From contig JBBDJE010000053.1 in the NCBI GenBank assembly GCA_040880065.1, positions 13,896 to 77,895 on the forward strand: a stretch of DNA of 64,000 nt. Direction: 5' to 3'. The stretch is from Abyssibius sp040880065. GTDB lineage: Bacteria > Pseudomonadota > Alphaproteobacteria > Rhodobacterales > Rhodobacteraceae. Position numbers and translations under genes: made by a program. The notes below the pieces were generated by a model that saw nothing but the letters and a program-made list of their open reading frames with translations, was not told where the DNA came from and did no database searches. Positions 52,183 to 60,293 of this stretch are shown piece after piece; the stretch's first letter is position 1; each line of letters begins with the position of its first letter.

Positions 52183-53283
52183 ATGAAAATCACCAAGCTT
52201 GAGACCTTTTCCACGCCAAACGTCGCCTTCACGCGGCTCACAACCGAAGATGGCGCAGAGGGCTGGGGGCAGCTTTCAACCTATCATGCCGATATCACGG
52301 CGCAGGTTTTCCACCGTCAGGTCGCGCCCTACGCCCTTGGCCGCGCCATCGGCGAGTTTGAAGACCTCCTTGGCAAAATCCCCGAGCACGAGCATAAATA
52401 CCCCGGCTCCTACCTTTACCGCGCGCTTGGCGGGCTTGATACGGCGGTCTGGGACTGGCGCGGCAAACAGGCAAGCAAGCCCGTTACATCGCTGATTGGC
52501 GGCAGCCCCGGCAGGCTGGCCACCTATGCCAGCTCCATGAAGCGCGACATTACCCCCGCCGATGAGGCAACGCGCTTTTTACGCCTGCGCGACCAGTTCG
52601 GCTTTAGCGCCTTCAAGTTCCGCGTTGCCGCCGAAACAGGCCGCGATGTCGATGAATGGCCCGGCCGCACGGAAGAGATCGTGCCCACCATTCGCCGCGC
52701 CCTTGGCGACAGTGCCACGCTGCTGGTCGATGCCAATTCAGGCTTTTCGCCTGCCCGCGCCATTGCTGTCGGCCATATGCTGCAAGACAATGGCGTTGTG
52801 CATTTTGAAGAGCCTTGCCCCTATTGGGAGATGGAGCAAACCAAACAGGTCACCGACGCGCTCGCCCTTGATGTGACCGGCGGCGAGCAAGACTGGGACA
52901 TGCAGCATTGGAAGCGGATGATAGCCATGCGCGCCGTCAACGTCATCCAGCCCGATATCATGTATATGGGCGGCCTCACCCGCACGCTGCAGGTTGGAGC
53001 AATGGGCGCGGCGGCGGGCCTGCCCTGCACCCCGCATTGTGCCAATCTTTCTGCCGTTACGCTGTTCACCATGCACCTGCTGCGCGCCATTCCCAACGCA
53101 GGCCCCTATCTTGAGTTTTCCATCGAGGGCGCAGACTATTACCCTTGGCAGCAAGGTCTGTTCGTGCAAGACCCATACACCATTACCGACGGTCAGGCCG
53201 AGGTGACCGATGCGCCCGGCTGGGGGTTTGAGGTCTCCCCCGACTGGCTGGCAAAATCTGCCTACCAGGCCAGCACGCTCTAA
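52183..53283 (+). CDS. Enolase superfamily enzyme with KFR/E235/H285 active site
   Basis: The 366-residue protein has a capping domain (1 to about 110) and a barrel of the mandelate racemase type. The second-strand motif is AFKFR (K145, R147) where many relatives have KxK. Metal ligands are D183 in VDANSG, E209 in FEEP and E235 in GGEQD, and H285 in TPHCAN. An acid-sugar dehydratase or racemase is likely. It does not closely resemble the family member at 38.7 kb (KFD, GTHG). The substrate is unknown. A lipoprotein gene follows after 56 nt. Confidence 0.8.
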   Translation: MKITKLETFSTPNVAFTRLTTEDGAEGWGQLSTYHADITAQVFHRQVAPYALGRAIGEFEDLLGKIPEHEHKYPGSYLYRALGGLDTAVWDWRGKQASKPVTSLIGGSPGRLATYASSMKRDITPADEATRFLRLRDQFGFSAFKFRVAAETGRDVDEWPGRTEEIVPTIRRALGDSATLLVDANSGFSPARAIAVGHMLQDNGVVHFEEPCPYWEMEQTKQVTDALALDVTGGEQDWDMQHWKRMIAMRAVNVIQPDIMYMGGLTRTLQVGAMGAAAGLPCTPHCANLSAVTLFTMHLLRAIPNAGPYLEFSIEGADYYPWQQGLFVQDPYTITDGQAEVTDAPGWGFEVSPDWLAKSAYQASTL

Positions 53284-53339
53284 CCCGTCTTTTCCCCGAG
53301 CCATCCCCGCCACAGCGTTTCGCATTCAGGCACCGCCAT

Positions 53340-53822
53340 ATGAGACTTTCTTTCGCGACCCTCTTGCTCGTTGCCGCCTGCGCGCGCGCCGGTTTTGGGC
53401 CAGCCACCCCCGATGACCGGATCACCCTGTCGCTAAGCGGCAGCACAACGGGCGGCTACAGCCTCATCGTCACCCCTGATGATCGTGTGGTTTATGATGC
53501 CTATGCCAACCGTGCCGCCCCGCACTTGCCCGGCTGGCGCTGGGGCGATGCGCAGCAGGTTTCAGGCCAGGCCGAAGCCATCTCTTCCGGTGCTTTTAGC
53601 CGCGCGATGGCTTTGCTTGCAGCGGCGCAAACCGCGCAATCCTGCCCGCCTGCGCCTGCTGTCAATCGCGGCAGCATCCGCCTGACGCGCGGGGCTGAAA
53701 CCCTTTATCAGCAGTTAACACCACAGGCCGAACAGCCCGAATGCCACGCGCATTTCCAAACCCTTAACACTGCGCTGCGCGCGGCCATTCTCCCCGAAGG
53801 CTGGGTGCAAAACATGCCCTGA
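53340..53822 (+). CDS. Small predicted lipoprotein of unknown function
   Basis: The 160-residue product starts with RLSFATLLLVAAC, a lipoprotein signal with lipobox VAAC at residues 12-15. The mature part has no domain I recognise. It contains two cysteines (in SCPPAP and PECHAHF) that could pair, and ends in GWVQNMP. It lies 56 nt after the enolase-superfamily gene on the same strand and is convergent with the PhzF-like gene. Confidence 0.6.
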   Translation: MRLSFATLLLVAACARAGFGPATPDDRITLSLSGSTTGGYSLIVTPDDRVVYDAYANRAAPHLPGWRWGDAQQVSGQAEAISSGAFSRAMALLAAAQTAQSCPPAPAVNRGSIRLTRGAETLYQQLTPQAEQPECHAHFQTLNTALRAAILPEGWVQNMP

Positions 53823-53848
53823 AACGGCCCCGACAGGCCCGTTATGCG

Positions 53849-53906
53849 CGAAAATGCGGTTATATTGTATCTTTTAGGGGCCGAAAACGCGGTTACATTG
53901 TAACTT
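53849..53906. repeat. Two 25-bp direct repeats, period 33
   Basis: Units at 53849-53873 and 53882-53906 share 22 of 25 bases, pattern CGAAAAYGCGGTTAYATTGT followed by AWCTT. The second contains the palindrome GTTACATTGTAAC. The last bases include the stop of the PhzF-like gene. They lie between two convergent genes, an unusual place for operators. Confidence 0.7.
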
Positions 53907-54741
53907 AAAGCGCCAATGTGCCGCGAATGAGAATATGCGTCTGCCCACCGATATAGATTTGCCCTTTGGCTACAGGGTTGATGTAGACCCGCCCCAAACG
54001 GCCGATTTTCTGCCCCTGCCCGACAATAACCGGCGCGCTCAACCGCCCCTGAAACTGCAACCAATGCGCCAAAGCGGCGTTCAACGAGCCGGTAATCGGG
54101 TCTTCGCTCATGCCGCTTGAGGGTGCCAGCATCCGCACCTCATAATTGCATTCATGCCCTTGCGGATGCGCACCGATCAGCCCGATCGAACGAAAATTCG
54201 GCCAGCGCACGCGCGCTGAATCAACCGCCAGAACATCGTCTGCACTTGCCAGTTCAAGAACGTTCCAAATCGACCCATTGTTCAGGCGCACGGTGTTTAC
54301 CACGCGCTCCGTGTCCAGACCCAAAGCGTTTTCAATGGCTTGCAGGTCGTCATCGGGCATGGGCTGTTGCATGGTTACCGGCGCCAAAAAGGCCGGAGCC
54401 GGGCCGGTCTGGTCAATCTCCACAATCCCGCCCACGCATTCCTGCCGCACCAGCCCGGCCTGTTTGGGCGTGCCGCCGGCATCAAGCCACACGGCACAAG
54501 ACCCCAGCGTCGGATGACCGGCAAAAGGCATTTCGTGGCCGGGTGTAAAAATCCGGATACGGTAATCGGCCTTCGGGTCTTGGGGTTTTTGCAAAAACGT
54601 CGTTTCGGCCAAATTGGTCCATGCCGCAAAACGCTGCATCACCTCATCGTCAAGCCCGTCACCATCAACCACCACGGCCAAACCATTGCCGCGCAGGGCT
54701 TCGGGCGAAAACACATCGCATTGCACAAAACGTCTTTTCAT
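53905..54741 (-). CDS. PhzF family isomerase-like protein
   Basis: ATG 54741 gives 278 residues with the diaminopimelate epimerase-like fold. Family marks are QCDVFSPEALRGNGLAVV, the catalytic glutamate in NLAETTFL, and MPFAGHPTLGSCAVWL. The C-terminal half has SSGMSEDPITGSLNAALAHW. Many PhzF homologues outside phenazine clusters have no assigned substrate, and no phenazine genes are near. It lies upstream of no obvious partner, and the Mn transporter genes begin 69 nt away on the same strand. Confidence 0.85.
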   Translation of the reverse strand: MKRRFVQCDVFSPEALRGNGLAVVVDGDGLDDEVMQRFAAWTNLAETTFLQKPQDPKADYRIRIFTPGHEMPFAGHPTLGSCAVWLDAGGTPKQAGLVRQECVGGIVEIDQTGPAPAFLAPVTMQQPMPDDDLQAIENALGLDTERVVNTVRLNNGSIWNVLELASADDVLAVDSARVRWPNFRSIGLIGAHPQGHECNYEVRMLAPSSGMSEDPITGSLNAALAHWLQFQGRLSAPVIVGQGQKIGRLGRVYINPVAKGQIYIGGQTHILIRGTLAL

Positions 54742-54810
54742 CGCGCCATCATTCACCAGCACATGCCATCGCGCAAGGCATCATGAATCGCCGCATGAAT
54801 GCTACATTTT

Positions 54811-55737
54811 CTAGCTGCCCGCGCCAGCCCCGACGCGCGCACGGCACGGGCCGAAAACTGCGGCGAACAGCAGGATCAGCCCTGCGACAACAGCAATCAT
54901 CCCCGCCGCCGAAACGGCATTATCCAACCCCAGCCAAAGCGGGCCATAGCCTGCAAGCACGTAGCCAAGATTTGCCGACAGGGCAGCAAAACCTAACGAT
55001 ATCCATATCTGGCGCTCCAGCCGGTTGGTCATCAGACGCGCAGCGGCAGGCGGGCAGATGAACATGGCGATAACGATGATCGAGCCGACCGCATCAAAGG
55101 CTGCAACGGCGGCAATTGCGGCGGTGGCGACAATGCCAAGGCCGATAAGGTTCACGGGCAGGCCAAGCGTTGCGGCAAAGGCCTCATCGAATGTGGCCAG
55201 TTTTAGTGGCCGCCAGAAGACCAGCACCAGCACCACGATCAGCAGTGCAACCACGGCCATGCGGGCGAGTTCTTCAGGCAGGCCAGACAGCGCAGCAGGC
55301 TCCAGCAGCGAATGCCAGCCATCGGCGGTGAGCCAGATCAGGCTTTCAAGGCTGCCATAAAGCGCGTGTTCCACATCCAGATGCACCGAGGATGTATCGG
55401 ATTGTTCGAGCAGCAGCACGCCTGCGGCAAACATCGCGGTAAACACCACGCCCATGGCGGCGCCGGGCTCGATTTTGCCAAGTCGTTTGACGGCTTCGAT
55501 AAGCCCGACGGAAACCAGCGCCGCACCGGCGGCACCCAGCATCATCGGCCATGTGGTGACCGAACCGCTGATAAGGAAAGCCACAACAATGCCGGGCAGA
55601 ACAACATGGCTGATGGCATCGCCGATCAGCGCCTGACGGCGCAGAATGAGAAAGTTGCCCGGCAGCGCGCAGGCCATTGCGGCAAGCGTGCCAATAAGCA
55701 TGGGCACCAGCGAAAGCTGCACAAATTCAGCGCCCAT
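54811..55737 (-). CDS. mntD: Manganese-type ABC transporter permease 2
   Basis: ATG 55737 gives 308 residues, an ABC-3 family permease with about eight helices and the motif RRQALIGDAISHVVLPGIVVAFL. The presence of two different permease genes is typical of Tro/Sit/Mnt manganese or iron importers, whereas zinc systems (ZnuB) usually have one. It overlaps the other permease gene by 11 nt and is the last gene of the operon. Confidence 0.88.
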   Translation of the reverse strand: MGAEFVQLSLVPMLIGTLAAMACALPGNFLILRRQALIGDAISHVVLPGIVVAFLISGSVTTWPMMLGAAGAALVSVGLIEAVKRLGKIEPGAAMGVVFTAMFAAGVLLLEQSDTSSVHLDVEHALYGSLESLIWLTADGWHSLLEPAALSGLPEELARMAVVALLIVVLVLVFWRPLKLATFDEAFAATLGLPVNLIGLGIVATAAIAAVAAFDAVGSIIVIAMFICPPAAARLMTNRLERQIWISLGFAALSANLGYVLAGYGPLWLGLDNAVSAAGMIAVVAGLILLFAAVFGPCRARVGAGAGS

Positions 55738-56932
55738 GCGCGGCCTCCAGTCGCTGATCAAGCAGGGTAATTTCATCGGGGGTGAGCACGGTTTCTATAG
55801 GGGTAAGGCCGTCATAACGCTGGGTGATCGCCTCGTCATGATACTGGCGGCGCACAAGGCGCCAGCGGGCCTCGTCGCGCAGGGCACGGGCACCTTCGGT
55901 CTGGCCTGCCGGTGTGGCCACGCCATCAGGACGGATGAAGCCGGCACGGCGCAAAACCTGCAATGTGTAGCCATCGAATATGCGCTCGCCATGCGCCAGC
56001 GCCAGCAGGCCCTGGCGCAAATGCACGCGCGTCTGGTGTTTGCGTGCGGCTATAAACACCGCCAAAAGCCCGCGCCCCGGTGCAAAAAGCAGCGAGGCAA
56101 GGAACAGGCCGGTTGCCATAAGCACGATGACCGCCCCTGTAGGCAGGTCGGGTGCCGAGGCGGACAGCGCAGCACCCGTATAGGCCGATGCCGCGCCCAT
56201 AATGGCGGCGATCAGCAAAACACGGTCGGTCCGGTCGCTCCAGAAGCGCGCGGAAACGGGCGGGATGATGAGCATCGCGATAATCAGGATCAGACCCACG
56301 ATTTTGAGGCCGACCACGGTAACAGCCATGACCAGCAGCATGAGCAGCAAATCAAACCGCGGCACGTTGAGCCCAGCGGCGGCGGCATAGCCGGGGTCAA
56401 ATGCGATCATCGCAAAGGGGCGGCGCAGGGCCAGCACAAGGCCCACGGCCAGCGCGCCGCCAAGTGCTATGACAATGGCATCGGCGCGCAGCATTCCGGC
56501 GGTGGAGCCAAGCAAAAAGCCCTCCAGCCCCGCCGCCTGACCGCGATTCAGCGTTTGGATGACCGTCAGCAGCACAACCCCAAACCCGAAGAAAACCGAG
56601 AGCACCGCGCCAATTGCGGCATCTTCCGCCAGCCGCGTGCGCCGCGACAGTGCGTTGACAGCCAGAAGGCCAAGCCCCGCCGAGGCCGCCGCCCCGCCCA
56701 AAAGCCCCGCCAGATTGCGCCCGCTGCCGCCCATATAGACCATCGCCAGATAGGCAAGCGCCACGCCCGGCAAGGTGCCATGGGCAATGGCATCGGAGAC
56801 AAGTGCGCGTTTGCGTAAAAACAGGAAGGTGCCGGTTGCGCCCGCCGCCGCACCGAGCAGCGCCGCACCAATGCATACCAGTGCAGCATTGTAACCCGAT
56901 TGCAGCAGCAGGGCCGAGATGAACGAGGACAT
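55727..56932 (-). CDS. mntC: Manganese-type ABC transporter permease 1 with C-terminal extension
   Basis: The 401 residues consist of an ABC-3 permease (about 1-285, with RKRALVSDAIAHGTLPGVAL) and a soluble C-terminal extension of about 110 residues (LRQGLLALAHGERIFDGYTL, LRRAGFIRPDGVATPAGQ) that looks like a winged helix of the DtxR/MntR type. Such extensions occur in some TroC proteins. The extension could sense metal or control transport, by inference. It lies 4 nt after mntB and overlaps mntD. Confidence 0.86.
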   Translation of the reverse strand: MSSFISALLLQSGYNAALVCIGAALLGAAAGATGTFLFLRKRALVSDAIAHGTLPGVALAYLAMVYMGGSGRNLAGLLGGAAASAGLGLLAVNALSRRTRLAEDAAIGAVLSVFFGFGVVLLTVIQTLNRGQAAGLEGFLLGSTAGMLRADAIVIALGGALAVGLVLALRRPFAMIAFDPGYAAAAGLNVPRFDLLLMLLVMAVTVVGLKIVGLILIIAMLIIPPVSARFWSDRTDRVLLIAAIMGAASAYTGAALSASAPDLPTGAVIVLMATGLFLASLLFAPGRGLLAVFIAARKHQTRVHLRQGLLALAHGERIFDGYTLQVLRRAGFIRPDGVATPAGQTEGARALRDEARWRLVRRQYHDEAITQRYDGLTPIETVLTPDEITLLDQRLEAAHGR

Positions 56933-56935
56933 GCG

Positions 56936-57694
56936 CTAGGCCGCCGGAAGCTGGAGCTGCGCGATATGCGCCCCCGCCAGCCGCCCGCCATAAGTGGCTT
57001 GCAGGTTTTCCGCCGTGAACACCTGCGCCACCGGCCCTTCGGCAATTTTGCGCAGGTTGATCAGCAGTAAATGGTCGAAATAATCGGCGACGGTTGCAAG
57101 GTCGTGATGCACGGCAATCACCGTGCGCCCCTCGGCGCGCAACGATTTCAGCACGGTAATTATGGCCTTTTCGGTTGCGGCATCGACGCCCGCAAAAGGC
57201 TCGTCAAGCATGTAAAGATCGGCCTTTTGGGCCAGTGCGCGGGCGAGGAACACGCGCTGCTGTTGCCCGCCGGAAAGCTGGCCGATCTGGCGATTGGCAA
57301 AATCCGCCATGCCAACGCGGGCAAGGCATTCATCTGCTGCTGCGCGGTGGCGGGCGCGCGCCATGCCCAGCAGGCCAAGCTCGCGGTATTGGCCCATCAT
57401 CACCACATCAATCACGCGGGTCGGAAAATCCCAGTCGACACTGGCGCGTTGCGGCACATAGGCGATGCGGCGGCGCGCAGCAGCAAGCGGCTGGCCAAAC
57501 ACCTCGACCTCGCCCGACAGGCGCGGCACAATACCCAGAACCGCCTTGAGCAAGGTGGATTTCCCCGCCCCGTTCGGCCCGACAATTGCCATCATGCTGC
57601 CTTCGGGGCAGGCCATATCAACCGAAAACACCGCCGGTTTGCGGCCGTAGGATACGCTGAGCGCAAGCACCATCAAGGCGTTTTCACTGCTCAT
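56936..57694 (-). CDS. mntB: Manganese-type ABC transporter ATP-binding protein
   Basis: The 252-residue ABC ATPase has Walker A GPNGAGKST, Q-loop VPQRASVDWDFP, signature LSGGQQQRVFLARAL, Walker B YMLDEPFAGVD and the switch histidine in AVHHDL. The QRASVDWDFP stretch is typical of Mn/Zn importers. It overlaps mntA by 4 nt. Confidence 0.93.
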   Translation of the reverse strand: MSSENALMVLALSVSYGRKPAVFSVDMACPEGSMMAIVGPNGAGKSTLLKAVLGIVPRLSGEVEVFGQPLAAARRRIAYVPQRASVDWDFPTRVIDVVMMGQYRELGLLGMARARHRAAADECLARVGMADFANRQIGQLSGGQQQRVFLARALAQKADLYMLDEPFAGVDAATEKAIITVLKSLRAEGRTVIAVHHDLATVADYFDHLLLINLRKIAEGPVAQVFTAENLQATYGGRLAGAHIAQLQLPAA

Positions 57695-58644
57695 AGTGCC
57701 AGCTTCCCTTGCATGCCTGCTTGCGGTGCATCACCGCCCAAAGCCCGCGCGATTGTTGTAACGTTATGGTCGATCATGCCGATATAGGTGCCCTCATAGG
57801 TGCCCGCCTGCCCCATCGCATCGGAAAACAACTGGCCACCGATTTTCACGTCATGCCCGCGCGATGCAGCCCCTTCGACAAGTGCGCGCATGTTGCGATC
57901 CGACACCGAGCTTTCCACAAAAACCGCGCCGATTTCACGACTGACAAGCGTATCAACCAGTTCGATCACCCGGTTCAATCCGGCCTCGGACTGGGTGGAC
58001 ATGCCCTGAATGCCCAGCACCTCGACCCCGTAAGCCGCGCCAAAATAATTGAACGCATCATGCGCGGTGACCAGCACGCGGCGGCTTTTTGGCACGCTGG
58101 CCATTGTGGTTCGGGCATATTCTTGCAGCGCGTTGATCTCGGCCAGATGCGCGGCAAGGTTCTCGGCGAAAGCATCGGCCAGGTCGGGGCGACGGGTTTG
58201 CAAACCCGTGCCGATATAGGTAACAACATGCGCCCATAAACCCGGTGCCATCCACACATGCGGGTCGAATTTATCGGCATAATCGTCATGGGTGCGCAGC
58301 AGGTCGCGCGGCAGGCTTTCGGCCACAGCCACAACATTGCCGCGCGCCGAAAGCTCTTCAAAGAAGCGCTCCATCTGCGCCTCAAGGAACAGGCCGTGCC
58401 ATAGCACAAGGTCGGCGCGGGTCATGGCGACAATGTCGCTGCGGGTCTGGCGATAGGCATGCGGGTCTACCCCCGGCCCCATCAGCGCATGAATGTCGAT
58501 ATGCACGCCGCCAATCTGGCGGGCGGCATCGGCGATCATTCCGGTGGTGGCGACAAGGCTGAACGATTCCTGCGCTGCAACAAGGCTCGGCGCAAAAGCA
58601 GCACTGCCCAGCAGGGCAAGCGTGTGACGGCGGGTTGGCAGCAT
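57691..58644 (-). CDS. mntA: Manganese-type ABC transporter substrate-binding protein
   Basis: The 317-residue ZnuA/TroA-like (cluster A-I) lipocalin-unrelated binding protein starts with RRHTLALLGSAAFAPSLVAA, an export signal with a twin arginine. Metal ligands expected for the family are visible as H in GVDPHAYRQT, H in FDPHVW, H in TAHDAFNYFG with the acidic residue near the C-terminus. There is no long histidine-rich loop, which argues for manganese or iron over zinc. It is the first gene of the operon and diverges from the Fur-type regulator across 133 nt. Confidence 0.9.
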   Translation of the reverse strand: MLPTRRHTLALLGSAAFAPSLVAAQESFSLVATTGMIADAARQIGGVHIDIHALMGPGVDPHAYRQTRSDIVAMTRADLVLWHGLFLEAQMERFFEELSARGNVVAVAESLPRDLLRTHDDYADKFDPHVWMAPGLWAHVVTYIGTGLQTRRPDLADAFAENLAAHLAEINALQEYARTTMASVPKSRRVLVTAHDAFNYFGAAYGVEVLGIQGMSTQSEAGLNRVIELVDTLVSREIGAVFVESSVSDRNMRALVEGAASRGHDVKIGGQLFSDAMGQAGTYEGTYIGMIDHNVTTIARALGGDAPQAGMQGKLAL

Positions 58645-58684
58645 GGGTTTTAGGGCTCCGGCATCTCTCTTTTCCAGTTGTATA

Positions 58685-58699
58685 TGCGAATGAGTTGCA
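58685..58699. promoter_or_regulatory. Mur/Fur-type box proximal to mntA
   Basis: TGCGAATGAGTTGCA is an inverted TGCRA/TTGCA pair, 41 nt upstream of the mntA start. A second, near-identical 15-mer lies 60 nt away (58745). Manganese-responsive Mur sites of alphaproteobacteria have this TGCAA-type symmetry. Confidence 0.6.
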
Positions 58700-58744
58700 A
58701 CAAGTCAATGCACATAAGAAACATTTGCAACTGGCAGTTTTACT

Positions 58745-58759
58745 TGCACATGCGTTGCA
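58745..58759. promoter_or_regulatory. Mur/Fur-type box proximal to the regulator gene
   Basis: TGCACATGCGTTGCA matches the box at 58685 in 12 of 15 positions and ends 18 nt before the regulator start, so binding would block it. A further TTGCAA lies at 58725-58730. Autoregulation is inferred. Confidence 0.55.
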
Positions 58760-58777
58760 TCTGACTATGCTGGCGCC

Positions 58778-59224
58778 ATGACAAGCCGCATGCCAATTGC
58801 CCCGCCCCCCAGCCGGGCCGAAGAGATGGAGGCCGCCCTGCGCGCCGATGGCACGCGAGTGACGCGGCAGCGTTCTGCCCTGCTGCAAGTGCTGGCCGAG
58901 GCCGATGACCACCCGGATGCAAACGAGCTGCACCGCCGCGCGCAAGAGGTGGATAGCTCGGTGTCACTCGCCACGGTCTACCGCACGCTGAGCGTGCTGG
59001 AACGCCAGGGCGTGGTGCAGCGTCATGCGTTTGAAGGCGGTGGTGCGCGGTTTGAAACGGCGGATGTAGAACACCACGACCACCTGATCGACCTTGATAC
59101 CGGCGATGTTATAGAGTTTCATTCCGAGAAGATCGAGCGCCTGCAAAAGGAAATTGCCGCCGAGCTTGGCTATGAGGTCGAACACCACCGGCTAGAGCTG
59201 TATTGCCGCAAGATCAAGCGCTAG
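58778..59224 (+). CDS. Fur family metalloregulator, probably manganese-responsive (Mur)
   Basis: The 148 residues contain the Fur winged helix (RVTRQRSALLQVLAEADDHP, SLATVYRTLSVLERQGVVQR) and the metal/dimer domain with VEHHDHLIDLDTGDVIEFHS. The first C-terminal CxxC of zinc-structural Fur proteins is absent, as in many alphaproteobacterial Fur/Mur members. Its position opposite the Mn-type importer, with two boxes between, points to Mur function. A Zur role is less likely because no ZnuB-type layout is present. Its TAG stop lies 49 nt before the palindromic element. Confidence 0.85.
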   Translation: MTSRMPIAPPPSRAEEMEAALRADGTRVTRQRSALLQVLAEADDHPDANELHRRAQEVDSSVSLATVYRTLSVLERQGVVQRHAFEGGGARFETADVEHHDHLIDLDTGDVIEFHSEKIERLQKEIAAELGYEVEHHRLELYCRKIKR

Positions 59225-59273
59225 CGCTCGCATAAATCTGCGCCGAACGGCCAATCTATTGAAAGCGCAAATC

Positions 59274-59380
59274 TAGAGCATGTTGCAACAAAAGTGGGAA
59301 CCGGTTTTTTTGCATTTAAACATGCGTTATCAAAAAGTTAGAGCGTATTGCATGAATGCGAATGAATGCAACACGCTCTA
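59274..59380. repeat. Palindromic element, copy 3 (107 bp, reverse orientation)
   Basis: Read on the minus strand this copy gives TAGAGCGTGTTGCATTCAT at one end and TTGCAACATGCTCTA at the other, with GTTCCCACTTTTG between, closely matching copy 2. The TAG at 59378-59380 (minus) is the stop of the aldolase-like gene. Confidence 0.85.
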
Positions 59381-60139
59381 ACGCGCGTAGTCGCTCCCCT
59401 CGTCATCCAATATCGCGCGTAGCTCGGCCAAATGCCGCTCTGCCTGTTCGGGGTAATCATCCAGCTCGGCGGCGGTTTTTTCGGCAACCTCGTCAGACAG
59501 AACCCGCAAGGGCTGGCCGGTTTGCAGGGCGCGGATATAGGTCTCAACCGCGCGCTCGAAATAGTAGAGCCGGTTGAACGTATCGGCCACGGAACTGCCC
59601 AGCACCAGCACGCCGTGATTACCCATGATCATCACACGCTTTTTCGGGTCGGCCAACTGGGCGGCACAGCGCGCGCCCTCATCTTCAAAGGCCAGCCCGC
59701 CATAGCCTTCGTCAATCACATAACGGTTGAAGAAGGTGCAGCAGTTCTGGTCGATCGGCGGCAAGCGGCTATCGGCAAGGCTGGCCAGAACGGTGGCGAA
59801 AATGGAATGCACATGCATCACGCAGCGCGCATGCGGCACAAGCCGGTGCACCCCGCCATGCAACCCCCATGCGGTTGGGTCGGGCGCGTCGGGGCGGTCC
59901 ATTGTGGCGGGGTCATTGGCGTCAAGCAGCAACATATCGCTGGCGCGAATGCGGGCGAAATGCATCTGGTTCGGGTTCATCAGAAATTGCGTACCATCAT
60001 CATTGACCGCCAGCGAAAAATGATTGGCCACCGCCTCGTGCATGTTGAGCCGCGCGGTCCAGCGAAAGGCGGCGGCAAGGTCAACGCGTTCGTCCCAATG
60101 GGCGATGTTCGGGGTGGCGTGGGGTAATATGGCGGGCAT
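59378..60139 (-). CDS. Class II aldolase/adducin family protein
   Basis: The 253-residue protein has an N-terminal NHFSLAVNDDGTQFLMNP active-site stretch, zinc ligands in VMHVHS and a further histidine in MIMGNHGVLVLG. GAGGAGAG precedes the ATG. Catalytic members (fuculose-phosphate aldolase type) act on sugar phosphates, while many homologues in alphaproteobacteria have unknown substrates. It stands alone between the Fur-type gene and a divergent exchanger gene. Confidence 0.82.
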   Translation of the reverse strand: MPAILPHATPNIAHWDERVDLAAAFRWTARLNMHEAVANHFSLAVNDDGTQFLMNPNQMHFARIRASDMLLLDANDPATMDRPDAPDPTAWGLHGGVHRLVPHARCVMHVHSIFATVLASLADSRLPPIDQNCCTFFNRYVIDEGYGGLAFEDEGARCAAQLADPKKRVMIMGNHGVLVLGSSVADTFNRLYYFERAVETYIRALQTGQPLRVLSDEVAEKTAAELDDYPEQAERHLAELRAILDDEGSDYAR

Positions 60140-60293
60140 GGTCTCTCCTCAAAGGGTGCGCGCGGCAGCCTAGCGCGCGGAGGAATGCGCGCGCAACGGG
60201 GCGGCGCGGTTTTTTTGCTTGGCGGGGGTCGTAATAGCTGGGTGAACCGACTATATCGCCAAGACCAAACCCGTGCCCCGTTAAGGACTTTTC

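Noticed and set aside
59355..59369. A Mur-box-like string (TGCGAATGAATGCA) downstream of the Fur-type gene.
   Set aside because: It belongs to the palindromic element, whose other copies lie far from metal genes, so the likeness is probably chance.
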